Assembly (NCBI RefSeq): GCF_001680005.1
Contig: NC_033557.1
Coordinates: forward strand, 496,001-560,000
From: Plasmodium coatneyi
Taxonomy: Eukaryota > Apicomplexa > Aconoidasida > Haemosporida > Plasmodiidae
Direction of reading: 5' to 3'
DNA: 64,000 nucleotides
The first letter of the stretch is position 1. Each line of letters begins with the position of its first letter. The notes below the pieces were generated by a model. The model made no database searches. It was given only the letters and a program-made list of their open reading frames with translations, and was not told the DNA's origin. A program made the translations under genes and the position numbers. Below, piece by piece: positions 35,069 through 45,336 of this stretch.

Positions 35069-35275
35069 CCACCTAACAACCCACCTACCATCCCACCTAC
35101 CATCCCACCTAACAACCCATCTACCATCCCACCTAACAACCCACCTACCATCCCACCTACCACCCTACCACCTAACAACCCACCTACCACCCTACCACCT
35201 AACAACCCACCTACCATCCCACCTACCACCCTACCACCTAACAACCCACCTACCACCACTAACAACCTTCCTTCC
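35069..35275. repeat. 12-bp minisatellite CCACCTAACAAC / CCACCTACCATC
   Basis: About 200 bases built from two alternating 12-bp words in higher-order blocks (CCACCTACCATC, CCACCTAACAAC and CCACCTACCACCCTA variants). The strand reading GGTGGGTTGTTAGGT gives an open frame of Gly/Val/Leu repeats, which is a by-product of the period. Single units are scattered through KIR introns and spacers. Confidence 0.88.
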
Positions 35276-37193
35276 ACAATTATTAAACAAATTGTGCATA
35301 AAACATTTTTGTGCACACATATTAAAAAAAAAATTTGTTCCCCCCCTTACACATGGAAAAAAAAGATCTACATAAAAAAACCTACATGGAAAAAGAACCT
35401 ACATATAAGGACAAAATATAAGACCTAAATATAAGAACAACATCGTAATTCGCCCATTTTATCCATAGGGCATATTTCCCCATACTGCTCTCAGTTCTCT
35501 GACCCTCCCCCTACAATTCTACAACAGCATAACTGCGACCATTCTAGGTTATTAGAAAAATATGTAAAATCCTACTCAAATATCCAATCTGCCCAAAAAG
35601 GGGGAAAGTAAGAAGTGGACTACAATATTTCACAACCCTACGGTACCACATTACCCACAGACAGAAGACAATGGATGTTGTATTACCCATTCCACAAGAA
35701 CATTACCCCATAATAATTGCTAATAGACTGTCACAATGTTCCTAAGCTGCTTCCCTTCCTACACAATTCAAAATACATATGCGTACTTATATGTGAGGGC
35801 ACTATTCCGCTGTTTACCCCACAAATGTATGTGCGGTGTTGATCTGTGCACTTTTCCTTCTTAAAATAAGTCCCTTCTGCTTTATATTAAAAGTAGAAAA
35901 CGTCATATACATACTCCTTTTACCAATTTTTCCTCCTTAAATGTAAGTACCAACATAGACCAGCTGCTGCTGTCCCATTTATATGGACGCCCTACCAAAT
36001 GTATGACACCACATATTTCATTAAGGACCAATTTACAGTACATAGGAACTTATTCCTAGTACAAATGTAATTATATCAATGCCCGCATACTTATCGTATG
36101 TGATGCCTCACATTGCATTTTCCCGAACATTATGATTCCCTAATTCTTTATTCATTCAAAGAGTTCCTTATCATATATGTGCAATTCATGTGTTTCAATT
36201 TTTTTCTGCAATATAAAATAAAGTTCCCTTTTTTCCATATAATAAAATATTATAATAACAATTATAATATTAAAAAGGAAAAATAAGGTTGGCTTAAAAG
36301 TCCTAAAATTATATATGCAAATTCCATACCTGGCCGGTAGGTTTTCCTAAGTAATAGAAAACTAATGTACATATGAGCACAAAAAAAAAAAAAAAAAAAA
36401 AAAAAACCATGTGGCAATACTCCAATAATTGTTCCCTTCTTTTTTTTCTCTCTTGCTCTTCTTTGCATATTCCTGATTGCCCTATTCAGCCATGTAGAGA
36501 ACATTTCCAAAGTGCGATAACGCGAAAAAAAAAAAGCGGTACATGGAAACAATGTCGCTTCGGTTTGAAAAGATATGCGGGGGAATCGGCAAGGTGTGCA
36601 CACTTTTACGCGTTCACCTTTTTCCATTCTTTCCTTTTTTTTTCTTTTAAATGTAGAATTTTTCTTCAGTCGATTTTACTTACTGACGAGCCCGCATAAA
36701 CCATCCTGCAATTATTTTGCCTCGCTTTTAACTCTGTTTCGCCTTTCCCCCCAATTCGGTGTGTCCCCGTGTGCGCGGGAGCATATGGTACGTATTTTCC
36801 CGTTTCAACTGTACATGCATTTTGGCATTTACTGCGCCACATGCGGCCTTGCTGTGAGCTATATGCATCGCAGCGAGCACAGTCGGTGGCACCAGGAAAG
36901 TGCCTAAAGTACGAGAGTTGGCGGGGTGTTCACCAAAAAAAGTACTACAGCCTTGTGGCAGGTCTGTCGTATATTTCTGCGGCAGCTTTTCAAACGCTTT
37001 TCCGTGTAGTTTTAAGCCATACCCTTCCCTTGTGCAGTCGCCAACTTCGTGCGTTCAACGAGCTCCCCCTTTTTTTCGCTGTTGCCTTCCGGAGCTAAGG
37101 TTCTTCTCATGTGACATGTCCAACAAATGTAGGTGTAAACTGTGAATGTATATTTTACAACTCGCCGTACGTGACGCATTTCTTACTCTATAG

Positions 37194-37224
<31 letters not shown>

Positions 37225-38202
37225 GGAACGTTCACTTTGTGTATACCATCTAGCATGTTTCCCCTCCTCCCCTTTTCCTTTCTCTACTTTTCTTTTTTCC
37301 ACTTTCCCGTTCCTGCACTTTTGAAAATGCCCTTCAGAGTGAGCCTGACGTTATATGTTACTTCGGCACAGTATTGTGCAGCGCTGCGCAGCACGTTTGT
37401 GTAGTGTCCCGCGACGTACCCCGTGAAGCACCCACTGTACGCAGCACCTGCCCCATTTTGAATTTCCAACACCTTGGCTCCCCCCTATTTCATTAATTGC
37501 CCTTTCGTTTATTTGTTCCTCACGCAAAATGTAGGAGCGCGCGCTTCAAATGTATAGCACTATTTATGACTGTCACGTGTGTATACATGGGCGCATACCC
37601 ACATGCATACGCATGCGCGACGCTGTGCATGTATATGTACGCAAGTTTGCACAACGCAGTTTATTCGTAAGAGGGCATCCGTTTAACTGCAACGAACTGA
37701 AAAAAAAAAAAAAAAGAAGAAAATTGTTATCATGTGCAATTGTTCCTGTTAAACATAATTCAGTGGATTGTTCTTTTTTTTCTTTTTCTTTTGTTTCTTC
37801 TCTTCTTTGCATCCTCATCAAGGGGGTTAGGCCTGTGCTTACGCATTTGTATGCACGCCCATGTTTATCCGAATAACATTGGCAAAATTAAAAGGCCCCC
37901 TTCCACCTGCAGGTATACATGCACATGTGTAACCTGCAATTACGTCACTGAGAGAGTGTATGTTGCATCTACACGTGCCGGTGAGCGTACTTGCGGGTGA
38001 GGGAAAACTCACCCAGACGTAGCGAGCTCCCTTGGATTGTTTACCCTGTGGAGGCGCGTGGCAAAGCAGTTGTTATCCCCCGAATGGGCAGGAACGTAAT
38101 AGAGGGTGTGCGACCTACTCAAATGTGAAGGCGCTTCGTGCATGTGCATGACCTGCCCTCAACACCCACACACATACCTACCTGGGCGCACCACCATCAA
38201 CC

Positions 38203-41200
38203 ATGCATCCCCCCCAAGAGAAAGAAACCTTCAGGAACTGCAGAGATAAGGAAGAATCGAGCGCCATACCCAACGTGTACCATGCAGAAAACTACGTCAA
38301 CATGAACAAGTCCAAGTATAGAACTAACGGAAATTACCATCATAAGGAGGGGAGAGAAAGTCAGGCCAACTCGAATGATTACGTAAGTCATAATAATTAC
38401 TCCTACATGTGTAACAACACCCGTGATAATTACAACCCAGGGAAGATACATCACCAGTTTACCACCAATGGGAGGTACAACAAAATGGGTTACAACGGCA
38501 GGAGTGGCGACTACCTACCGAGGGGTAGAACTTATCGGAGTAACAACGTAGGCAGCGGGATATGCGAGGAAGAGTTAGTGCACCCACAGTATAACAAAAG
38601 AAACGGAGGAAACCGTTACCATGATGGTGTTGCATTTAGTGCTAATGGATTCAAAAGGGTGACAAATGATCCACTGGGCAGGAGATCTAACGGGATGGTA
38701 GAATCCAACGGAGCGACAGAAAAAGAGCCCCATGTAGAAGGAATGCATAAGGACATCTGCCTAAATGGAAAAGGCCCAAATTGGACGCACAGAACGAACA
38801 ACCGCATGGGGAAAAGTTACCCCTCCAGGATGGTGGCGTCCAGGATTGGCGCGCAGGACTACGCTGGAAAGGGCCAAGCGTCGTTAAGTCAATGTGACGA
38901 ACAAAGCGGCACTCCAAACGGAATAGACGTCAAAATGAAGGGCGAAATTGACAGCCAACAGGAGAACCACTACGTTATGCAGATCAACAACGACAATGGT
39001 AACCCAAACGCCTTTTCCACCAAGGGGAGGAGAAAAAACAATGGCCGCTACATGAACGTATATAAGGGCGGTGCGAATTACGCCCATAACTGCGTGAACA
39101 ACCGATCCTCGAACTACTTCGGTGGGGGAAACTTCAGCCACGGCTATGCCCAACATAGCGGCTACCAGTACAACCACAATTACAACCACAATTACAACCA
39201 CAATTACCACCACAATTATAACCATAACTATAACGACAACCACAGAAAGTATAACAAGTACAATAACTGGAGCCACCACAGCGACAACCAGGGGGGCAGC
39301 CAAAGTGCTAACTGCGAGGCGGAGGTAGCTGTGAAGGTCAGCAGCGGTGATGAAGAGCCACTCGGTGAATGCGCCGACATCTGCGTAGAGCAGAAGGAAA
39401 GTCCTCCAGATGGAGGCGTATCTAAGAGTGATAATTGCGTAGTTGTTAGTTCTCCAAGGAAGCAGTTGGAAGGCATAGAGAAGACGGATGTAGTCCAACC
39501 AGCCGACCTGACCACAGGAGGCTGCAACGAAGGGAATGGCACGTATGCTAAACCTTCCGATGTAGAAGTGGACACACAAGTATGCTTGAATGTAGAAAAG
39601 GAAACAAATCAGGAGAGCAATAACTGCGATGTAAACTGCAACAGTGAGGAGAAGCAGCACGGTAATAATGAACCCAACGGAGGTGGCGACCCGTGTGACA
39701 TAGCAGAACATTTTAAACAAGGCAAGTGTGATGTTGTGGAGGTACTTGGGAAGGAACACTGTAGCAGTAGAGAAGGTCCGCAGAGTAGTGGAAGAAACCA
39801 TGCAACGGAAAGTTCTACTTATGTGCAGGCAAATAATGGAGTGACCGGAAAGAACCCCAACGGTAACTACGCACCAGTCTTGTTTAGTAAAAATTATGCA
39901 GGTAGGAAGAAGGGGCTAAACAGAAGTTACCCCCCTGTGCACAGCTCCAACCATGAAATTGACATTAATGGGAATTTCTGGAGGGGGAAGAATACCCTAC
40001 GCAATGGCAGTACGGAAGGAGCCGGTCCGGATGACCCGAATGGGAAAGACCCATTTCCAGCACCCCCGCCCACAACCACACATAAGGGTTACAAACATAG
40101 CAACCGTGTAAGTGGAAGTATAAAATTGCTTCCTCATAATGACCCTGTGATAAATACCCAGGGGGACTACCTACAGAGCGTTACGCAGTTGGACAGTGCC
40201 CATTCCTTTGACGAGAATAATACCGTGACGAAGGAGTATGGGATATCAGGGAATGGAGACCTCCAGGTGGGGAATCCTTTTGGTAGGACATTAAGGGAGG
40301 ATGGAGCATGGGATGCATCTCCCGGGGGAGGTGACTACAACCAAAGCGGGGGTAACTACTACTCCAGCACAGGTAGTTACAACCCTGATGGAGCGCCCTC
40401 TTTCCATGCGGCACAGGAACCACGAGGAATGTACAAAAACGGGGCATATAAAAAGCAAAACAGCGTGTTCCCCCCAAATGCGCTTAAGAGACATGGTAGG
40501 AATATAAAAGGAGGCAAATCCCAATTCCCAAGCATGCACGAATGTTTCTTCTCTTCAAATAAAGGGAAAGGAAGGTCTACACGGAGGGATGAACCCGTTG
40601 GAAGGGTAGACGAAGGGGCTAGGGAGTTCCATCAGGGAGAACCAGTCTACAGCATGACAAACGAGGGGACAGTCTTTGTAGGAGATTCGAACTACACAGA
40701 TGGATCTCCATTTAGCGTTAAGAGGAAGATACCCTCGAGTAAGGATGCAGTGGAAAGTTCCCATTACGACGCGGGCGAGGGGCATTCTGGACACGGCAAG
40801 CCCAAATATGATAAGAAGGACGAGTTCGTCCCCACGACGGAAAGCACAACAATGAACATCTACAGAGCGGAATTGAAGACACTCAAGGAGGATGTTCAAA
40901 TATGTGATAGGAGTTCAACCCGAGATAAGGATTCCCTTTTGTTGAACCCTAACCTAAGCCAGGTTAGGAGCAGTGAGCATCTGAACTTGATCGTGCCGAT
41001 GAATGGCTGGAAGAAAGAACCCATCTTAAGGAGGCAAAAAAAGGGAACCACTGCGCAGAAACATGAACGATTGACCATGGGCAGGGATGCCGGGGCCACC
41101 AGAAAGGGGAGAAGGGACCTTGGGGGGTTGGTCAAGGAGGAGCACATCGTTGGCCATAGGGGTAACAAGCACGATGACGGTGAACATGACGTTGAACAGA

Positions 41201-44200
41201 GACCGGGTAAGGCGAATGCACCAAGTATCCCCCCAAAGCACCGCCGCTCCAGATCGGAGAACACACATTGCTACCAAAATAAGGACTTAAAAAATTTAGA
41301 AGTGGCAATGATTAAGCCCCACATGGAAAAGTTCAATCGGACGGTGAATGTAAACGGGTTCAGGACCATCCTGGAGAGGGTTCTAATTAGTTACGTCGAT
41401 GGGGATGTGGTGGAGGGCGTACCCAGCGGGCAGATAAATGAGCACCAAGGGGAGAAAGTCCAGTGCACATTCGGTGAAGAAACACCTGTTTGCAATTACG
41501 TGGAGAGTGGCAAAGGGGAGACGGACAAAAGGATGGTATCAGTGCGCACAGGGGAGTGCTCTCCAGAGAAAAAAGTGACAGTCACGCAGATCGGTATAGT
41601 TAAAACGGACAAGGGGATTTACTTCCCGGGAGATCACCTTAACTATGACAGTAGTATGAAAACGCAGAACACCTTTCTTTGCTTACCAATAGAGAGGGAC
41701 CTTATGGACAGAGATTCTATGACAGATGAGAACGATGCGAATGAAGCGCAGTGGGGAGAGAAGCAGATGAATTGCATCCCTGGAGAGGAAGAATCCACCC
41801 CCCATGAGGGAATGGTCAGAGGAGGGTTCCTGAGCAGGAGGGACTGTGTGGGTGGCGTTGACGCGTGTGCAGGGAGTAACCCTGTAAGCGTTAATTATAG
41901 CAGAGTGAGCAACTACGGTGAGCGGGCCCAGTACGGTGGGAGAGGTCACCGAGGAGGAAGAGGCCACCACGGGGGAAACTACGGGAAGCGTGGCAACTAC
42001 CACCGAGGTGACATGCACAATGAAGTGTTCACCCGCAACGGCCTGTTCAAGTTTGTCCCCCAGGAAAACACTCCCCCACAGAGCAACCTAACGGATGGAA
42101 AGACCACCAACGATTACTCCAAAAATGAGTTACTTAGAAACAACAGCTATGGCGAAAGGGATGTAATTCAAAATGAGTTTATGTTAAGTAGAATATCCCC
42201 CACAGGTACGGGTACCACCACCACGGCGACGATAACGACCATGGACACGAGTGCTTCAAACTGTGGGCATTCCAAGGTGCATGTCAACGGTAGTGGCGGT
42301 AGAATGGCTAGCCACCGGATCGGACGGAAGGGTTTCTTTGCTCATCTCCCCGAGGGGCGAAGGAGAAACGTCCACACGTCGGACTACTACTACATGAACG
42401 GTCAGAACGACTCTTCCACGGAGTACCCCCAGGGGTTCAGCGTTGGAAGTAGTGATCCCAGCAGCGGTCAGAGCGGAGGCCAAGACAACAGGTACGGGGA
42501 CAACCAGGCAAGGAACGAACTCCATTGCGTAGACGAGAATTACGGCTCCTATGCGAATCACTTTGGAGGTGGTGAGCATCCAAGAGGAGAGAACGCCATA
42601 GGTGGTGGGGTTCCTGTGGATAGCGTGCAGGACATGAACGGATATACATTCCACGGGGGGTACGGACGACACAAGCAGAGTCACATGAACGGCTTTACCC
42701 AACGGAGACAACAGAGAAACGGGATCGCCAGTCATTACGGAGTGGTAGGGCACGAATGGACCAACCAACCCACGAACAACAGAGGGAATAGTAGGAACCA
42801 TTTTAATAAATACGCAAACAGAAACGGGACGATGCCAAATAGTCGCTTCTCCTCTCAGAGGAATGTCGCCACGGGGAACATTTTTTCTCATGCCGATGGG
42901 GGAAGCATGCCTCCCCATTACAGTGGTAGTGCCCCCTTCAACAGTGACTGTGTTAAGGCCGATTCATGTTTCGATCCTAATGGGGGCGTGATCAACCCGG
43001 GGAATAAGGGGGGGTATTATTACAACGCTGGTTGTGACACGACGTTTAAGTCAGCTAGCCATGTTAGTGGGCGGAGAAAGGGTAGGAATGCGACGTATGT
43101 AGGTGGCTACGGGGGTAATTGGTCCCCCGTTGGCGATCCCAGTACAGCGCCCCACTTTGCATCTATCCAAAGGAATGCCCACCAAAGTACACGTGGAAAA
43201 GGGAACCACGTGAACGCTGACGACTTGAACAGCGCACCAACGTTTGATGAGCTCAAGTGTGAGGACACCGAGGGGGTGATTAACAACCCATCGGAGAAAA
43301 CATCACCATGTGGGATGGGACCTAAGAAGTGGGAAAATTACGGTGCCCATGGTGGGGTGCACTATGGGAAGGACAGGAGGGACAGAAGCAAAGGAGGGGA
43401 CATGGAATCCAGGAAAATGCAGCCAAATCAACAGGAGGAGAACGAGAATACCATGCATAGCGGAAGGGAGGACGTAATCGAGAGGGAGGATATCAGCCCA
43501 GTCAGGGAAGCTAACCAGGGAAGTCATACTGATGGAGCGAGGAACAAAAGCCGAAACAAGTGGTCCAGAGGCGTGGAAGGAGTCCCCTTCCGCAGGGACA
43601 CGAGATCCGCAAAGGGAGAAAAGAAAGGCGACGTTCGAGTCGATGTTCCGCATGGTAACAATGACGGTGGTGGAGAGGAGGAGCCCCCAAAGGGGAATGA
43701 CGCACCCAGTAGTGACCCCCTCCCCGAGGAAGAAGAAAATGAAGGGAGAGATAATGAGGAAAACCGATTCAGGAAGAAGAACCAGCTTCAGCTTCTGCAC
43801 GGAGATCGAGAAGGTAGAATTGGAAAAACTATTCGAAATGAAAGAGATGGTCTGGGTGAAGGTGATTTATTAGTCGGTAGTTCTCCCTGTGATGATGCGA
43901 TGGAAGTAGACGTGGCGAAGGAAAGGAAGTGCGTTGAAACGGTTAGGGGCAACGGAACGGAAGGAATTCCCCCCCATTTTAAGGTTACCCTTGGTGAGGA
44001 AAACGGCACCTTTAAAGAGGAATCGAAGCAGAGCGAGGGAAAAGACAACGTAGAGTCGAACCGCATAAGGATCAATCGAATAAGATCGAACGACACGAAG
44101 GTGGGTCATGCTGACTCATCGCCGCGTCAGTCTGTAGGGAGGAAAATGAGATCGCCGAAGGAAGGGGATTACAAGAGTGAAAGGAAGAGTGAAAAGACAT

Positions 44201-44601
44201 GCAACGATTATGGAGTGGACGAAGTTGATTTTAAAGGCACAAACAATATTTCAAAAATAGAACCCGTTATTTGCAACTTGGAAGGAGAGAACGCAGATGA
44301 CCCTCATGACCCCACGGAGGAAGTCAACCAATTGGACCTCACAACGCGCGAGTACGAGATGTGTGCCACTGACCAAGAGCAACTAATCGTTGGAGAGAAT
44401 CCTCACGGCAGTGTTGATTTGTATACCCAGGAGACGGGCTCCCTCCCCGGGGGTGGCAGAGGAGACCCAAACGAGAATACCAACAAGGTTAGTTACCGGC
44501 GGAAAAATAAAAACAGGAGAAACACGTACGAGAAAGGTGCGAATGACACAGGTGCATACAATAACAGAGTCAGTAAACAAGTAAGGGATAAGAAGAAGTA
44601 A
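38203..44601 (+). CDS. Large low-complexity conserved Plasmodium-type protein
   Basis: A single open frame of 2132 codons with no intron. The protein is very hydrophilic, rich in Asn, Gly, Ser, Glu and Lys, with no membrane span or signal peptide. Visible features are a His/Asn/Tyr repeat (NHNYNHNYNHNYHHNYNHN, about residues 326-345) and a Gly/Arg/His-rich stretch with RG and RGG words (GGRGHRGGRGHHGGNYGKRG, about residues 1245-1270). There are many NG and YGG words and an acidic, Lys-rich C-terminal third. RG-rich low-complexity proteins often bind RNA; this is inference only, as no folded domain is recognised. The start ATG at 38203 follows an ACC context, and the next Met codons are far inside. 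Codon use is GC-richer than in the KIR array. It converges with the minus-strand gene ending at 45337. I do not recognise a named gene. Confidence 0.85.
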   Translation: MHPPQEKETFRNCRDKEESSAIPNVYHAENYVNMNKSKYRTNGNYHHKEGRESQANSNDYVSHNNYSYMCNNTRDNYNPGKIHHQFTTNGRYNKMGYNGRSGDYLPRGRTYRSNNVGSGICEEELVHPQYNKRNGGNRYHDGVAFSANGFKRVTNDPLGRRSNGMVESNGATEKEPHVEGMHKDICLNGKGPNWTHRTNNRMGKSYPSRMVASRIGAQDYAGKGQASLSQCDEQSGTPNGIDVKMKGEIDSQQENHYVMQINNDNGNPNAFSTKGRRKNNGRYMNVYKGGANYAHNCVNNRSSNYFGGGNFSHGYAQHSGYQYNHNYNHNYNHNYHHNYNHNYNDNHRKYNKYNNWSHHSDNQGGSQSANCEAEVAVKVSSGDEEPLGECADICVEQKESPPDGGVSKSDNCVVVSSPRKQLEGIEKTDVVQPADLTTGGCNEGNGTYAKPSDVEVDTQVCLNVEKETNQESNNCDVNCNSEEKQHGNNEPNGGGDPCDIAEHFKQGKCDVVEVLGKEHCSSREGPQSSGRNHATESSTYVQANNGVTGKNPNGNYAPVLFSKNYAGRKKGLNRSYPPVHSSNHEIDINGNFWRGKNTLRNGSTEGAGPDDPNGKDPFPAPPPTTTHKGYKHSNRVSGSIKLLPHNDPVINTQGDYLQSVTQLDSAHSFDENNTVTKEYGISGNGDLQVGNPFGRTLREDGAWDASPGGGDYNQSGGNYYSSTGSYNPDGAPSFHAAQEPRGMYKNGAYKKQNSVFPPNALKRHGRNIKGGKSQFPSMHECFFSSNKGKGRSTRRDEPVGRVDEGAREFHQGEPVYSMTNEGTVFVGDSNYTDGSPFSVKRKIPSSKDAVESSHYDAGEGHSGHGKPKYDKKDEFVPTTESTTMNIYRAELKTLKEDVQICDRSSTRDKDSLLLNPNLSQVRSSEHLNLIVPMNGWKKEPILRRQKKGTTAQKHERLTMGRDAGATRKGRRDLGGLVKEEHIVGHRGNKHDDGEHDVEQRPGKANAPSIPPKHRRSRSENTHCYQNKDLKNLEVAMIKPHMEKFNRTVNVNGFRTILERVLISYVDGDVVEGVPSGQINEHQGEKVQCTFGEETPVCNYVESGKGETDKRMVSVRTGECSPEKKVTVTQIGIVKTDKGIYFPGDHLNYDSSMKTQNTFLCLPIERDLMDRDSMTDENDANEAQWGEKQMNCIPGEEESTPHEGMVRGGFLSRRDCVGGVDACAGSNPVSVNYSRVSNYGERAQYGGRGHRGGRGHHGGNYGKRGNYHRGDMHNEVFTRNGLFKFVPQENTPPQSNLTDGKTTNDYSKNELLRNNSYGERDVIQNEFMLSRISPTGTGTTTTATITTMDTSASNCGHSKVHVNGSGGRMASHRIGRKGFFAHLPEGRRRNVHTSDYYYMNGQNDSSTEYPQGFSVGSSDPSSGQSGGQDNRYGDNQARNELHCVDENYGSYANHFGGGEHPRGENAIGGGVPVDSVQDMNGYTFHGGYGRHKQSHMNGFTQRRQQRNGIASHYGVVGHEWTNQPTNNRGNSRNHFNKYANRNGTMPNSRFSSQRNVATGNIFSHADGGSMPPHYSGSAPFNSDCVKADSCFDPNGGVINPGNKGGYYYNAGCDTTFKSASHVSGRRKGRNATYVGGYGGNWSPVGDPSTAPHFASIQRNAHQSTRGKGNHVNADDLNSAPTFDELKCEDTEGVINNPSEKTSPCGMGPKKWENYGAHGGVHYGKDRRDRSKGGDMESRKMQPNQQEENENTMHSGREDVIEREDISPVREANQGSHTDGARNKSRNKWSRGVEGVPFRRDTRSAKGEKKGDVRVDVPHGNNDGGGEEEPPKGNDAPSSDPLPEEEENEGRDNEENRFRKKNQLQLLHGDREGRIGKTIRNERDGLGEGDLLVGSSPCDDAMEVDVAKERKCVETVRGNGTEGIPPHFKVTLGEENGTFKEESKQSEGKDNVESNRIRINRIRSNDTKVGHADSSPRQSVGRKMRSPKEGDYKSERKSEKTCNDYGVDEVDFKGTNNISKIEPVICNLEGENADDPHDPTEEVNQLDLTTREYEMCATDQEQLIVGENPHGSVDLYTQETGSLPGGGRGDPNENTNKVSYRRKNKNRRNTYEKGANDTGAYNNRVSKQVRDKKK

Positions 44602-45336
44602 CTTTGCGTGAAAGAGCACTAAAGCGAAGCTTCCCACTTAGAACCACGCGGCCTTTTCATATTTTTCCTTGCTGCGGTGACACCTCTCTATTTAGGTCGA
44701 TTAATCAATTTCATCATTCGTGTTGTATGCGGAATGGCCACCAGCTTTTTTTTTTTTTTTTCCCTACCATGTGTATGCAAAGTGAACTTTACGACCTAAG
44801 GCGAAACATTAACTTTTGCAGTTCATCAGTTTGATGGAGAAGTGTTTTCTCTAATTGTAGATGCCCCACGGGACAGACGTCCCTACTGCCAATTGGAATT
44901 CGAAGGAGAGTTTTCCTCCACTCGGTGGTCAAAATGATGTTGCAAATATAAGTTGGCTACTTAAATGCGTTGGTGAAAAAAAGAAAAAAGAGCTGGCCTT
45001 TCGCAGGATTAGAAGTGGGTCTGACGAAGATCGCACCCCCTGTTACACAGTGCATACAGTATGTAAACATATGTGCGCTTGCGTGTGCACCCTGTTTGCA
45101 GAAATACCGGGAGAGATACATGTCTTTCCGAGGGGCGTTACTTCACTTCCACCAGGGAGTGCAATTTTGCGCCGTGGTGAAATAACACGTTTGGGTCGCC
45201 ACATGAGCATACATTGCGGTGGTATTACAAGAGGCAGTTGATAGGAGAATGCACTCCATGATGAGAATCGGTGAGGCGGCTCTTCCCACAGTAGCTGCCC
45301 TTCCCAGTGCACCAATTTATCGCTTCCTCCCCAACG
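44602..45336. other. Convergent 3' region
   Basis: Between two stop codons facing each other. It contains a T17 run near 44745-44762. No gene is seen, and open frames here are short and without motifs. Confidence 0.6.

Larger units (their letters stand above)
33648..38202. other. Gene-free transition between KIR array and core genes
   Basis: I see no supported gene in these 4.5 kb. The left part (to about 36.3 kb) is AT-rich like the array and holds a long inverted repeat and a minisatellite. From about 36.4 kb G and C become common, poly-A and poly-T runs of 20-30 bases appear (36379-36405, 37195-37221) and CpG-containing words are frequent, as in the core genome to the right. The right end is the 5' region of the large plus-strand gene. 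Confidence 0.6.

Noticed and set aside
35032..35316. Open frame of Gly/Val/Leu repeats on the minus strand
   Set aside because: It is produced entirely by the 12-bp minisatellite, whose period keeps the frame open.
38884..39801. 305-codon frame antisense to the large gene, with hydrophobic stretches
   Set aside because: It is the complement of the biased codons and the His/Asn repeat of the real plus-strand gene.
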